In this document: positions 47,988 to 57,845 of the stretch, piece after piece
Layout of the letters: every line of letters starts with the position of its first letter
How positions within the stretch are numbered: position 1 is the stretch's first letter
NCBI RefSeq assembly: GCF_024347495.1
Contig: NZ_AP025490.1
Coordinates: 2,666,001-2,730,000 of the forward strand
Length of the DNA: 64,000 nucleotides
Reading direction: 5' to 3'
Source: Vibrio gallaecicus
GTDB lineage: Bacteria > Pseudomonadota > Gammaproteobacteria > Enterobacterales > Vibrionaceae
The notes under the pieces: model-generated
Databases searched by the model: none
Told to the model about the DNA's origin: nothing
Seen by the model: only the letters and a program-made list of their open reading frames with translations
Position numbers and translations under genes: made by a program

Positions 47988-48758
47988 CTAACTGCGCAAG
48001 CCGATACCTTTAGTCACTAAATAATGCGCAATGCCATATAACACTACGATGAATGCACCTAGCACACCAAACGAAGTTACAATACCGACATCAGATACAC
48101 CTAGGAAGCCATATCGAAACGCGTTCACCATATACACGATAGGGTTCAATTTAGACACACTCTGCCATACCTCAGGCAACAGACTGATTGAATAGAACAC
48201 ACCACCGAGGTAAGTCAGCGGCGTAAGAATAAACGTCGGAATGATAGAGATATCGTCAAACGTACGTGCAAATACCGCGTTGATTAGCCCTCCTAGGGAG
48301 AACACAACCGAAGTCAGAAATACGGTCGCAATAATCACTCCCCAATGGTCAACCTGCAGGTCAACAAAGAACAGTGAAACAAACGTCACTATCGTACCCA
48401 CCAATAAGCCACGTACCACGCCGCCCATCACGAAACCGGCAATAATCACATAGTTCGGAACTGGCGCGACGAGTAATTCTTCAATATTCTTTTGAAATTT
48501 AGCGCTAAAGAACGAAGAAGCGACATTGGAATAAGAGTTAGTAATAACCGACATCATGATCAAACCAGGGACAATATATTCCATGTAGCTAAAGCCGTTC
48601 ATTTCACCAATTCGAGAACCAATCAAGTTACCGAATATGATGAAATACAGAGTCATCGTAATGGCTGGTGGCACTAGTGTTTGCACCCAGATACGCGTAA
48701 AACGATTGATTTCTTTGCTCAATAAACTGCGGAAAGCGGTCCAGTATAGGCTGTACAT
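47988..48758 (-). CDS. yadH: ABC-2 type exporter permease (YadH-like)
   Basis: A 256-residue inner-membrane permease of the ABC-2 family with six helices. The conserved region YLGGVFYSISLLPEVW precedes the last helices. Start ATG 48758, behind AGGGAGT, is 1 base after the ATPase stop. E. coli yadGH also lies by can, hpt and the pan genes. The substrate is unknown. Confidence 0.88.
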   Translation of the reverse strand: MYSLYWTAFRSLLSKEINRFTRIWVQTLVPPAITMTLYFIIFGNLIGSRIGEMNGFSYMEYIVPGLIMMSVITNSYSNVASSFFSAKFQKNIEELLVAPVPNYVIIAGFVMGGVVRGLLVGTIVTFVSLFFVDLQVDHWGVIIATVFLTSVVFSLGGLINAVFARTFDDISIIPTFILTPLTYLGGVFYSISLLPEVWQSVSKLNPIVYMVNAFRYGFLGVSDVGIVTSFGVLGAFIVVLYGIAHYLVTKGIGLRS

Positions 48759-48759
48759 A

Positions 48760-49677
48760 TTACTTACTCCCTTCACGGACAATACTCACAAATAGCTCTT
48801 CTAAACGGTTTGCCTTATTACGCATAGAAAGAACTTTCACATTTTGCTCACTCAATTGAGCAAAGATCGTATTCAAACCTAAGTTCTTATCGATTTCGAT
48901 TTCTAATGAGCCATTCACCATCACTTGGCTATTTACACCTTCTAACTGAGGCTCAGATACGCCCTCTTCTAAATCGAGAATAAAAGTCTCAGCACTCAAC
49001 TTACCAAGTAACGCCTTCATAGTCGTATTCTCAATCAGTTCACCGCGATTAATGATTCCGATATTACGACACAACATTTCAGCTTCTTCTAAGTAGTGCG
49101 TGGTTAAGATAATAGTAATGCCCTGCTTTTCGTTTATCTCTTTAAGGAACTCCCACATTGAACGTCGCAGTTCAATATCTACCCCAGCAGTCGGTTCATC
49201 TAAGATCAGCAATTGCGGTTCGTGCATCAATGCGCGAGCAATCATCAAACGACGCTTCATACCACCAGATAAGTTACGAGCTCGCTCGTTGCGCTTTTCC
49301 CACAAGTCCAACTGAGTCAGGTATTTTTCAGCACGCTCTTTTGCTAGCGGTCTTGGCACACCGTAGTAACCAGCTTGCTGAAGTACAATTTGTTCAACGG
49401 TTTCAAAAGGGTTGAAATTAAATTCTTGAGGAACCAAGCCTAAGTTTTGCTTTGCTAGCTCAAGGTCGGTATCAATATCATAACCAAAGACTTTAACCTG
49501 ACCTGAAGTCTTGTTAACCAAAGAGGAGATAATACCAATGGTAGTAGATTTTCCCGCTCCATTTGGACCAAGCAGCGCGTAAAAGTCGCCTTTTTCAACA
49601 CTTAAACTCACGCCTTTTAAGGCTTCAAAGCCACCAGCATACATTTTTCTTAACTGTTCAATTTCCAGAGCATACAT
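48760..49677 (-). CDS. yadG: ABC exporter ATP-binding protein (YadG-like)
   Basis: A 305-residue ATPase with Walker A GPNGAGKST, signature LSGGMKRR, Walker B LLILDEPTAG and H-loop TTHYLEEA. The C-terminal extension (about 225-305) is typical of DrrA/CcmA-type export ATPases. It pairs with the permease that follows immediately. The role is unassigned; drug or polysaccharide export would be guesses. Confidence 0.9.
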   Translation of the reverse strand: MYALEIEQLRKMYAGGFEALKGVSLSVEKGDFYALLGPNGAGKSTTIGIISSLVNKTSGQVKVFGYDIDTDLELAKQNLGLVPQEFNFNPFETVEQIVLQQAGYYGVPRPLAKERAEKYLTQLDLWEKRNERARNLSGGMKRRLMIARALMHEPQLLILDEPTAGVDIELRRSMWEFLKEINEKQGITIILTTHYLEEAEMLCRNIGIINRGELIENTTMKALLGKLSAETFILDLEEGVSEPQLEGVNSQVMVNGSLEIEIDKNLGLNTIFAQLSEQNVKVLSMRNKANRLEELFVSIVREGSK

Positions 49678-49879
49678 AAAGATACATTGCCATTTTATGA
49701 TTATTAGTCGTATATTTTTCGATCCACAATGATCAAGCAGTGAGATTTCATAGCTCTTAAATATTGCATGACGATCGTTTTGCCAGCAAGTCTATCGTTC
49801 ATTGACGATGAATACAAATAAGCATTGGGATTTTCACATTTTAGACCTTCCGAAAATAAGTAAACTCATCCCAAACAAA

Positions 49880-49913
49880 TAAAAACGCCGTTAAGTGGGA
49901 AACTCAACGGCGT
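49880..49913 (-). terminator. Terminator of the SulP transporter gene
   Basis: ACGCCGTT (49885-49892) pairs with AACGGCGT (49906-49913), extended by AGT/ACT after one mismatch. On the minus strand TTTTTATTTG follows. The rest of the 49678-49975 gap should carry the yadG promoter; no operator is evident. Confidence 0.88.
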
Positions 49914-49975
49914 CATCTATACGGTCTTAAGTGTAGCAAGATTAAGTTCAGTGAAATTAAATTTCGCTCTGAACG

Positions 49976-51646
49976 TTAAACTGCATCAAATTGATGTTCA
50001 TCTCTGTCGACATAAGTTTTAGCAGCGTTTAAAGCTTCATATCTAAAGCGATAAGTATTAGATTCAGGAACAAGGTCAATCACATGGAACTTTTCAAGCT
50101 GCTGACGTGTGCTTTCATTAGGGCACAATAAGTAAACTTCACACTTTGCATCCAGCGCATCTTTGATAGCATTTTCTAATGCCAACCCGACCGTCACATC
50201 GATCATTGGGACATCCGTTAGATCGAGAATCATAACTTCATAGTCCGCAATACTTGAGTGTTGGCGAGATATTGCTTTTGATACACTGAAGATCATTGGA
50301 CCTGATAAATAGAAAAACAGAACTTTACCATTAGCACTATCGAGTAACTGACGTTCACTATCCGTCAATGGCAAATCATCCTCATCGGCATCACTGATTG
50401 CTTTAACCTGCCTTGCTTGCTCACGGCTCAAACGCTCAATAATTAAAATATTTGAAATAAAAACACCAAGCCCAACCGCAACAATCAGGTCAACAAACAC
50501 TGTTAATAGCATTACACCATACATGATCGCCATACCAGCAAAGCTCACCTTATGAGCTCGCTGAATAAAACTCCAATCAAGAATGTTAAAACCAACATAA
50601 ACGGCAATACCGGCAAGAACAGCCATTGGAATTGGTTCAGTCAGCCCACCAGCAACTAGCACAACAAGCGCTAATACCAATGCCCTGATCACACCAGAAA
50701 GCGGGGATCGGGCGCCGACTTGGATATTCGTCACGGTTCCCATCGTTGCACCGGCACCAGGCAATGCTCCAAATAAACCTGAAAGAATATTCGCAATACC
50801 CTGACCACGAAGCTCTTTATCAGAGTCATGTTCTTTACGAGTTAACGAGTCACCAATGACCGCCGTCAGCAGAGTATCAATACAGCCCAATGTACCCAGT
50901 ACTAAAGCATCGATGACCATAGTGGTAAAAACTTCAGCATTAATGGTTGGGATAACTAACGAAGGAAGACCAGCTGGAATCTCACCGATACGGCGAATAG
51001 TTTCTGTATCAAAAATGATGACAGATAATAACGTGACGGCGACTAAGGCAACCAACTGAGCAGGAACGTATTTACGATATTTAGAAGGGAATAAGAAAAG
51101 AATCGCAAGTGTCAGTAATCCTAAGAACAGTTCACTGAACTTCATATTCGCTACAGTATCAGGCAGTGCCGCCAAAGTCCCCATAACTCCACCAGAAGGT
51201 GCTGCATGACCAAGTAGTGGAGAAAGCTGTAAGATTATGAGTATGACTCCAATGCCTGACATAAAGCCGGAAATCACACTGTACGGCATCAAAGTGACAT
51301 ACTTACCTAACTTTAACGTCCCTAGTAACACTTGGAATGCACCAGCCATCATCACGACCGTAAAGGTCATCGCCATGCCAGATTCAGGGTACTTTGCCAT
51401 CATGCTTGTCATAACAGCGGTCATAATAACGGTCATTGGTCCAGTGGGTTCTGAGATCAAACTACTTGAACCACCAAACAATGCCGCAAATAAGCCAACC
51501 ATAATGGCACCCCACAGCCCTGCTTCCGCACCAGCACCAGAGGCAACACCAAAAGCAAGAGCTAAAGGCAAAGATATAATGGCCGTTGTTACACCACCAA
51601 ACATATCCCCTTTTAGGTTCATATCTTCAAAACGACTTCCAAACAC
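49976..51646 (-). CDS. SulP family anion (probably bicarbonate) transporter with STAS domain
   Basis: A 556-residue SLC26/SulP permease. About 14 helices (residues 15-410) include the PLALAFGVASGAG and EPTGPMTVI signatures. A C-terminal STAS domain (about 440-540) has VMILDLTDVPMIDVT. The start is GTG 51646 behind AGGGAG; MNLKGD a few codons later is an alternative. SulP proteins carry sulfate, bicarbonate or other anions. Being divergent from the carbonic anhydrase gene can, it most likely moves bicarbonate. Confidence 0.88.
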   Translation of the reverse strand: MFGSRFEDMNLKGDMFGGVTTAIISLPLALAFGVASGAGAEAGLWGAIMVGLFAALFGGSSSLISEPTGPMTVIMTAVMTSMMAKYPESGMAMTFTVVMMAGAFQVLLGTLKLGKYVTLMPYSVISGFMSGIGVILIILQLSPLLGHAAPSGGVMGTLAALPDTVANMKFSELFLGLLTLAILFLFPSKYRKYVPAQLVALVAVTLLSVIIFDTETIRRIGEIPAGLPSLVIPTINAEVFTTMVIDALVLGTLGCIDTLLTAVIGDSLTRKEHDSDKELRGQGIANILSGLFGALPGAGATMGTVTNIQVGARSPLSGVIRALVLALVVLVAGGLTEPIPMAVLAGIAVYVGFNILDWSFIQRAHKVSFAGMAIMYGVMLLTVFVDLIVAVGLGVFISNILIIERLSREQARQVKAISDADEDDLPLTDSERQLLDSANGKVLFFYLSGPMIFSVSKAISRQHSSIADYEVMILDLTDVPMIDVTVGLALENAIKDALDAKCEVYLLCPNESTRQQLEKFHVIDLVPESNTYRFRYEALNAAKTYVDRDEHQFDAV

Positions 51647-51890
51647 TATGCAGCTCCCTGCGAATAAAAACTCAAACCGTATCACTTTACCAAATGTGAC
51701 AACTTTTCAGAAAGTGTTAATTCAATCACATTCATCATGACATATAACTAGATCGTATCATTATCAGTAAGTTGATGATTTTTGGTGCTAGTACACGTCA
51801 GATGAGTACCGTTCAATGAAGTTTTATAGGGATTGAATTTGTAACATTGTGTATAGTTACGAAACTTATTTAAGGGATATAAGACGTAAG

Positions 51891-52550
51891 ATGCCAGAAA
51901 TTAAACAGCTTTTTGAAAATAATTCGAAGTGGTCAGAATCAATTCGCTCTGAACGTCCGGAATACTTTACTGCACTTGAAGAAGGACAAAATCCTGGGTT
52001 TCTTTGGATCGGCTGCTCTGATAGCCGAGTACCTGCCGAACGTCTAACCGGTCTATATTCTGGTGAGCTTTTTGTTCACAGGAACGTTGCAAACCAAGTA
52101 ATCCATACCGATTTAAACTGTTTATCGGTCGTGCAATACGCGGTTGATGTACTTGAAGTTAAGCATATTATTGTATGCGGTCACTACGGTTGTGGCGGTG
52201 TAAATGCAGCAATAGAAAACCCTAATTTAGGGTTAATTAATAACTGGTTATTACATATCCGAGATTTATACCTCAAGCACCGTAACTGGCTTGGCGAAAT
52301 GCCTAAAGAAAAATGGGCAGATAAGCTGTGTGAAATTAACGTAGCTGAACAAGTGTATAACTTAGGTAATTCAACCGTATTGCAAAATGCTTGGGAGCGT
52401 GGACAAGATGTTGAAGTTCATGGTGTTGTCTACGGAATTGGTGACGGAAAATTGCAAGATATTGGTGTGCGTTGCTCAAGCCGAGAATCATTAGAAGTTA
52501 ACTACCAGGCTGCTATGTCTAAAATTTTAAATTCAGATATCCTCAAATAA
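51891..52550 (+). CDS. can: Beta-class carbonic anhydrase
   Basis: A 219-residue beta-carbonic anhydrase that interconverts CO2 and bicarbonate for carboxylases. The zinc ligands C42, H98 and C101 and the D44-R46 dyad are present ([14 protein letters not shown]). An in-frame GTG lies at 51849, but ATG 51891 matches E. coli Can in length and sequence. AAGGGAT is somewhat distant. Divergent from the SulP gene, 244 bp apart. Confidence 0.95.
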   Translation: MPEIKQLFENNSKWSESIRSERPEYFTALEEGQNPGFLWIGCSDSRVPAERLTGLYSGELFVHRNVANQVIHTDLNCLSVVQYAVDVLEVKHIIVCGHYGCGGVNAAIENPNLGLINNWLLHIRDLYLKHRNWLGEMPKEKWADKLCEINVAEQVYNLGNSTVLQNAWERGQDVEVHGVVYGIGDGKLQDIGVRCSSRESLEVNYQAAMSKILNSDILK

Positions 52551-52625
52551 TTTCAAAGCTCAGTATCAAATAAACAATATCGAATAAATAACAGTTACGA
52601 GATTTGATAGCTTAGTTTTAGTACA

Positions 52626-52662
52626 AGAAAAACGCCCGCTATGATAAGCGGGCGTTTACTTT
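52626..52662. terminator. Bidirectional terminator between can and hpt
   Basis: An 11-bp GC-rich stem (52630-52640 with 52647-52657) and a 6-base loop, with T-rich exits on both strands. It serves convergent can and hpt. Confidence 0.9.
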
Positions 52663-52683
52663 TATATTGAATCTAAATAAAGC

Positions 52684-53214
52684 TTATTCTTGAGGAACGA
52701 CTTTACCGATATAAGGTAAGTGACGGTATTTTTGAGCATAATCAATGCCAACACCCACGACGAATTCATCCGGGATTTCAAAGCCAATCCACTTAGTATC
52801 TACATGAACTTCACGACGAGAAGGCTTATCCAATAAAGTACAGATCTCGATAGACTTAGGACCACGTAAGCTTAAGATTTCTTTGACCTTAGTTAACGTG
52901 TTACCCGTATCAATAATATCTTCAACAAGCAGTACATCTTTACCTTGGATATCATCATCAAGATCTTTCAAGATACGTACATCACGTGAGCTTTCCATCG
53001 TATTACCGTAACTAGAAGCCGTCATAAAATCGACTTGATGAGTTAGGTTAATCGCACGAGCAAGATCTGCCATAAAAACAAAAGATCCACGTAACAAGCC
53101 CACTAGTACTAAATCTTCACTACCTTGGTAATGTTCCGTGATCTGCTTACCTAGTTCATTTACTCGATCTTGAACTTCTTGCTCAGAGATCATGACTTCA
53201 ACTGTATGCTTCAT
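52684..53214 (-). CDS. hpt: Hypoxanthine phosphoribosyltransferase
   Basis: A 176-residue purine-salvage enzyme making IMP (and GMP) from hypoxanthine and PRPP. The PRPP motif is [14 protein letters not shown], and the flexible loop holds SSYGNTM. ATG 53214 behind GAGAG gives the family length; the frame extends upstream to 53247. Divergent from hapR. Confidence 0.95.
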   Translation of the reverse strand: MKHTVEVMISEQEVQDRVNELGKQITEHYQGSEDLVLVGLLRGSFVFMADLARAINLTHQVDFMTASSYGNTMESSRDVRILKDLDDDIQGKDVLLVEDIIDTGNTLTKVKEILSLRGPKSIEICTLLDKPSRREVHVDTKWIGFEIPDEFVVGVGIDYAQKYRHLPYIGKVVPQE

Positions 53215-53553
53215 ACTGCTCTCAATTCTATTGGGTAATTGCGACAAGTTTAGACTCTAACATGAATCTCTGCCGTTCCATTTCGGGGCTAAGTCTAGCA
53301 CTGCTCAAATAGTCACACCACCTTGAGTCTTCACTTTACTAGAGTTTATGTGGTTAAAGGAGCTCCTCAGCCCTCTCATAAATTAACTTGCAGTGCGCCG
53401 TGTTATTTAAAAAACAAAAACCGTATCAAAATTGATATAACTGTCTATAAAAACATCATAACTGTTTGACCATTTGCATATGCACCATTACACTCATTGT
53501 GCGTAAATAACAAAATAATCATTAATATAATAATTCGTTGGCAAGGAACTGAT
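53215..53553 (+). promoter_or_regulatory. hpt/hapR intergenic region and hapR leader
   Basis: A 339-bp gap. TATCAA-AA-TTGATA (53424-53437) is a symmetric element using LuxR/HapR half-site words in reversed order. The last 20 bases before hapR read GTTGGC (53537-53542) directly followed by the ribosome binding site AAGGA (53543-53547). GTTGGC can pair with the conserved GCCAAC of Qrr small RNAs, which in vibrios block hapR/luxR translation at low cell density. No gene lies here. Confidence 0.6.
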
Positions 53554-54162
53554 ATGGACTCAATAGCTAAGAGACCTAGAACTAGGCTTTCCCCTTTAAA
53601 AAGAAAACTCCAGTTAATGGAGATCGCACTTGAAGTATTTGCTCGCCGTGGTATTGGTCGTGGTGGACACGCAGATATTGCTGAAATTGCTCAAGTGTCT
53701 GTTGCAACTGTCTTTAATTACTTCCCAACTCGTGAAGATCTTGTTGATGAAGTTTTGAACCATGTTGTACGTCAATTTTCTAATTTCTTAACAGATAACA
53801 TTGACTTAGACCTGCATGCAAAAGATAACCTGCAAAACATTGCTAATCAGATGGTGACATTAGTCGCTGATGATTGCCAATGGCTTAAAGTATGGTTTGA
53901 ATGGAGTGCATCGACTCGCGATGAAGTTTGGCCGCTGTTTGTAACAACAAACCGTACGAACCAAGCATTACTGAAGAATATGTTTACTAAAGCTATCGAG
54001 CGTGAAGAAGTGTGTGATAAACACAGCCCTTCTCACTTAGTGAATTTGTTCCATGGTATTTGTTACTCACTGTTCATTCAGGCAAATCGTGCTCAATCAC
54101 AAGAAGAACTAGATACGCTGACTGATAGCTACCTAAATATGCTTTGTATCTACAAGTCGTAA
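53554..54162 (+). CDS. hapR: LuxR/HapR-type quorum-sensing master regulator (TetR family)
   Basis: A 202-residue TetR-family protein of the V. harveyi LuxR / HapR / SmcR / OpaR group, the high-cell-density master regulator of vibrios. The N-terminal helix-turn-helix (about 20-66) contains RRGIGRGGHADIAEIAQVSV and TVFNYFPTREDLVDEVL, nearly invariant in the group. The conserved WFEWSASTRDEVWPLFV core lies in the ligand/dimer domain. ATG 53554 follows AAGGA. From memory it resembles LuxR/HapR of Vibrio more than LitR of Aliivibrio. It should control biofilm, protease and competence genes. Confidence 0.96.
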   Translation: MDSIAKRPRTRLSPLKRKLQLMEIALEVFARRGIGRGGHADIAEIAQVSVATVFNYFPTREDLVDEVLNHVVRQFSNFLTDNIDLDLHAKDNLQNIANQMVTLVADDCQWLKVWFEWSASTRDEVWPLFVTTNRTNQALLKNMFTKAIEREEVCDKHSPSHLVNLFHGICYSLFIQANRAQSQEELDTLTDSYLNMLCIYKS

Positions 54163-54202
54163 AAACTAAGTAATAGTTATTCGTTTTACCTAGGCTTAAA
54201 TA

Positions 54203-54232
54203 AAAAAACCGCTGAATTATCAGCGGTTTTTT
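54203..54232. terminator. Bidirectional terminator between hapR and lpdA
   Basis: A 13-bp stem (54203-54215 with 54220-54232) and an ATTA loop, with A- and T-runs within the arms, able to stop both convergent transcripts. Confidence 0.92.
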
Positions 54233-54260
54233 ATTAACTTAAAAACAAATTAAAAAAGAA

Positions 54261-55688
54261 TTACTTCTTCTTTTTCACTGCTTTTTTGTTTGGAAGGTCA
54301 GTGATTGAACCTTCGAATACTTCCGCAGCTAGACCAACAGACTCGTGTAGAGTTGGGTGAGCGTGGATAGTCAGTGCGATATCTTCTGCATCACAACCCA
54401 TTTCGATTGCTAGGCCGATTTCACCAAGAAGTTCACCACCGTTAGTACCAACAACAGCACCACCGATTACGCGATGAGTCTCTTTATCGAAGATCATCTT
54501 AGTCATACCGTCAGCACAGTCAGAAGCGATTGCACGACCAGAAGCAGCCCAAGGGAAAGTAGCAACTTCGTAGTTCAAGCCTTCAGCTTTCGCTTCTTTC
54601 TCAGTCTTACCTACCCAAGCAACTTCTGGCTCAGTGTACGCAATTGATGGGATTACTTTAGGATCGAAGTAGTGCTTCTTACCAGAGATAACTTCAGCAG
54701 CTACGTGACCTTCATGCACACCTTTGTGAGCAAGCATTGGTTGACCAACTACGTCACCGATCGCGTGGATGTGAGCAACGTTAGTACGCATTTGCTTATC
54801 AACATTGATGAAACCGCGCTCATCAACTTCGATACCTGCTTTTTCAGCATCGATAAGTGCACCGTTTGGAACACGACCGATAGCAACAAGAACAGCATCG
54901 TAGCGCTCAGCTTCAGCTGGTGCTTTTTTGCCTTCCATTGAAACGTAGATACCATCTTCTTTCGCTTCAACAGCTGTCACTTTGGTCTCAAGCATAAGCT
55001 TGAACTTATCTTTGATGCGTTTAGTGAAGACTTTAACGATGTCTTTATCCGCAGCAGGGATAACTTGATCGAACATCTCAACAACATCAACTTTAGAACC
55101 TAGAGAGTGGTAAACCGTACCCATCTCAAGACCGATGATACCACCACCCATGATAAGTAGTTTTTCTGGTACTTCTTTCAGCTCTAGTGCATCCGTAGAA
55201 TCCCAAATACGTGGGTCTTCATGAGGAATGAACGGAAGTTTAATTGGGCGAGAACCCGCAGCGATGATTGCGTTATCGAAGTTAACTGTTGTCGTTTCTT
55301 CGCCAACAACTTCAATGCTGTTAGGGCTAGTGAATTTACCAAAGCCATTAACAACCGTTACTTTACGCATCTTAGCCATACCGCCAAGACCGCCAGTCAG
55401 TTGATCAACAACCTTATCTTTCCAGATACGGATTTTGTTGATGTCCGTTTGTGGTTCACCAAACACAACGCCGTGCTCAGCCATTGCTTTTGCTTCTTCA
55501 ATTACTTTTGAAACGTGAAGAAGTGCTTTTGATGGAATACAACCAACGTTTAGACATACGCCGCCAAGAGAGCTGTAGCGCTCTACAAGTACAGTTTCAA
55601 GACCTAAGTCTGCACAACGGAATGCTGCTGAGTAACCAGCAGGACCTGAACCAAGTACAACAACTTGGGCTTTAATTTCTTTGCTCAT
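54261..55688 (-). CDS. lpdA: Dihydrolipoyl dehydrogenase (E3)
   Basis: A 475-residue flavoprotein that reoxidises dihydrolipoyl groups of the pyruvate and 2-oxoglutarate dehydrogenase complexes. The FAD motif is GSGPAG, the redox disulfide is C45/C50 in GGVCLNVGC, the NAD motif is GGGIIGLE, and the C-terminal catalytic His-Glu is in HAHPTLHES. AAGAGG precedes the ATG. It is separated from aceF by 241 bp with a hairpin, so it may have its own promoter as in E. coli. Confidence 0.97.
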   Translation of the reverse strand: MSKEIKAQVVVLGSGPAGYSAAFRCADLGLETVLVERYSSLGGVCLNVGCIPSKALLHVSKVIEEAKAMAEHGVVFGEPQTDINKIRIWKDKVVDQLTGGLGGMAKMRKVTVVNGFGKFTSPNSIEVVGEETTTVNFDNAIIAAGSRPIKLPFIPHEDPRIWDSTDALELKEVPEKLLIMGGGIIGLEMGTVYHSLGSKVDVVEMFDQVIPAADKDIVKVFTKRIKDKFKLMLETKVTAVEAKEDGIYVSMEGKKAPAEAERYDAVLVAIGRVPNGALIDAEKAGIEVDERGFINVDKQMRTNVAHIHAIGDVVGQPMLAHKGVHEGHVAAEVISGKKHYFDPKVIPSIAYTEPEVAWVGKTEKEAKAEGLNYEVATFPWAASGRAIASDCADGMTKMIFDKETHRVIGGAVVGTNGGELLGEIGLAIEMGCDAEDIALTIHAHPTLHESVGLAAEVFEGSITDLPNKKAVKKKK

Positions 55689-55888
55689 TGTGACCTCTTG
55701 TAGTCATTATCCCTAACAGGCTAAGTAGGTGTTCTTAAATTATTGGACTTTCAAACAAGAAACATTTTACAGAGATGTTAACAGTGTGAAAGTAGCTTTA
55801 AGTTAGCCTGTGAGCTAGACAACAATTCCCTTCTAGTTTATGAAACATGCAGGTAACTGTTCTCTAAAAATAGTCTTTATATAAAGAA

Positions 55889-55914
55889 TTAAGGTGACCC
55901 GAAAGTCACCTTAA
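55889..55914 (-). terminator. Hairpin between aceF and lpdA
   Basis: A perfect 10-bp stem (55889-55898 with 55905-55914) and a 6-base loop, 16 bp after the aceF stop. The minus-strand exit is TTCTTTA, a poor U-tract, so it is probably a partial terminator or 3'-end protector letting some transcription reach lpdA. The rest of the 55689-55929 gap may hold an lpdA promoter. Confidence 0.6.
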
Positions 55915-55929
55915 TAATTACTTTCTAAC

Positions 55930-57819
55930 TTACAGTACTAGACGACGAATGTCAGATAGTGCGCTGTTTAGGAAAGTAATGAAGCGTGCACCTTCTGCAC
56001 CATCGATCACACGGTGGTCGTATGATAGAGACAGTGGAAGCTGTAGACGTGGTTGGAATTCTTTACCATTCCAAACTGGCTTAATTTCAGACTTAGATAC
56101 ACCTAAGATGCCTACTTCTGGAGCATTTACGATTGGAGTAAATGCAGTACCGCCAATACCACCAAGGCTAGAGATTGTGAAACAACCGCCTTGCATGTCT
56201 GCCGCTGTTAGCTTACCTGAACGTGCTTTCTTAGAAACAGCCATTAGCTCTTCAGATAGCTCGTAAATGCCTTTCTTGTTCACGTCTTTGAATACAGGAA
56301 CAACTAGACCGTTTGGTGTATCAACAGCGATACCCACGTTTACGTACTTCTTAAGAATGATGCTTTCGCCATCTTCAGAAAGAGAAGAGTTAAACGCTGG
56401 GAATGCTTCTAGCGCTTTAGCAACAGCTTTCATGATGAACACAAGTGGAGTGATCTTCATGCCTGTGTCTTTCTTCGCTTCGATTGCGTTCTGTTCTTTA
56501 CGGAATGCTTCTAGCTCTGTGATATCAGCGTTGTCCCACTGTGTAACGTGAGGGATCATTACCCAGTTACGGTGTAGGTTAGCGCCAGAGATCTTCTTGA
56601 TCTTAGAAAGCTTCTGAACTTCCGTTTCGCCGAACTTGCTGAAGTCAACTTTTGGCCATGGTAGTAGACCAAGAGCAGAACCGTCGCCGCCTTTGCCTGA
56701 TGCTGCTGCACCAGATTCAAGACGCTTAAGTGCATCTTTAACGTAAGACTGAACGTCTTCTTTAAGTACGCGACTCTTACGGCCAGTACCTTTAACTTTC
56801 GCTAGGTTTACACCGAATTCACGAGCTAGACGACGAACAACTGGAGATGCGTGAGCGTACTCGCCGTTCTCTTGGAAGTCGTTAGCTGCTGGAGCTTCTG
56901 CTTTTGCCGCTGGAGCAGGTACTGGAGCCGCTACAGGAGCTGCCGCTTGTGCTGGAGCCGCTGCTACTGGAGCTGCGCCTTCAACAACGAAAGTCATGAT
57001 TGAAGAGCCTGTTGACACTTTGTCACCAGCTGCAATCTTGATTTCTTTTACTGTACCAGCGAATGGTGCAGGAACTTCCATTGAAGCTTTGTCGCCTTCA
57101 ACAGTAATTAGAGATTGCTCTTCTTCTACTGTATCGCCAACCGCTACCATGATTTCAGTAACTTCAACTTCGTCACCACCGATATCAGGAACGTTCACTT
57201 CTTTCTCAGCAGATGCTGCTGGAGCCGCTGCAACTGGTGCCGCCGCTGGAGCAGGAGCTGCTGCAACTGGAGCGCCAGAACCTGCCACTTCAAATACCAT
57301 CACTAGAGAACCAGTAGATACTGAATCACCAGAAGCGATCTTGATTTCTTTAACGATACCAGCGAATGGTGCAGGAACTTCCATTGAAGCCTTGTCACCT
57401 TCAACAGTAAGAAGAGATTGCTCTTCTTCTACTGCGTCACCGATAGCAACCATGATTTCAGTTACTTCAACTTCATCACCGCCGATATCAGGAACGTGAA
57501 CTTCTTTAAGCTCAGCTGCCGCTGCAGGAGCAGCTGCAACTGGTGCCGCCGCTTCAACTGCTGGCGCAGCCGGTGCTGCTGCAGCACCTTCCGCTTCGAA
57601 GATCATGATAAGAGAACCAGTAGAAACAGAATCACCTTCTGAAATCTTGATTTCTTTAACGATACCCGCTTGAGACGCTGGAACTTCCATTGAAGCTTTG
57701 TCGCCTTCAACAGTGATCAGTGACTGCTCTTCTTCAACCTTGTCGCCAACGTTTACAAGAATCTCAGTTACTTCAACCTCGTCAGCACCGATGTCTGGTA
57801 CATTAATTTCGATTGTCAT
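55930..57819 (-). CDS. aceF: Pyruvate dehydrogenase dihydrolipoyllysine acetyltransferase (E2)
   Basis: A 629-residue E2 core with three lipoyl domains. The lipoylated lysines are K41, K143 and K244, each in [10 protein letters not shown]. Ala/Pro-rich swinging linkers follow each domain. An E1/E3-binding domain (about 322-358) and a catalytic acetyltransferase domain with HRVIDG (H602, D606) complete it. The three lipoyl units are close to identical over long stretches, so the DNA holds three imperfect direct repeats spaced by about 303 bp. It lies 26 bp after aceE, with an AGGTAGG site before the ATG. Confidence 0.97.
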   Translation of the reverse strand: MTIEINVPDIGADEVEVTEILVNVGDKVEEEQSLITVEGDKASMEVPASQAGIVKEIKISEGDSVSTGSLIMIFEAEGAAAAPAAPAVEAAAPVAAAPAAAAELKEVHVPDIGGDEVEVTEIMVAIGDAVEEEQSLLTVEGDKASMEVPAPFAGIVKEIKIASGDSVSTGSLVMVFEVAGSGAPVAAAPAPAAAPVAAAPAASAEKEVNVPDIGGDEVEVTEIMVAVGDTVEEEQSLITVEGDKASMEVPAPFAGTVKEIKIAAGDKVSTGSSIMTFVVEGAAPVAAAPAQAAAPVAAPVPAPAAKAEAPAANDFQENGEYAHASPVVRRLAREFGVNLAKVKGTGRKSRVLKEDVQSYVKDALKRLESGAAASGKGGDGSALGLLPWPKVDFSKFGETEVQKLSKIKKISGANLHRNWVMIPHVTQWDNADITELEAFRKEQNAIEAKKDTGMKITPLVFIMKAVAKALEAFPAFNSSLSEDGESIILKKYVNVGIAVDTPNGLVVPVFKDVNKKGIYELSEELMAVSKKARSGKLTAADMQGGCFTISSLGGIGGTAFTPIVNAPEVGILGVSKSEIKPVWNGKEFQPRLQLPLSLSYDHRVIDGAEGARFITFLNSALSDIRRLVL

Positions 57820-57845
57820 TGCATTTACCTACCTTAATGCCAGTC

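Noticed and set aside
51237..51740. 167-codon plus-strand frame opposite the SulP gene
   Set aside because: Antisense shadow of membrane-helix coding sequence; no initiation site and no family resemblance.
56996..57499. 167-codon plus-strand frame opposite aceF
   Set aside because: It mirrors the repeated lipoyl domains and is itself repetitive for that reason. No independent gene signals.
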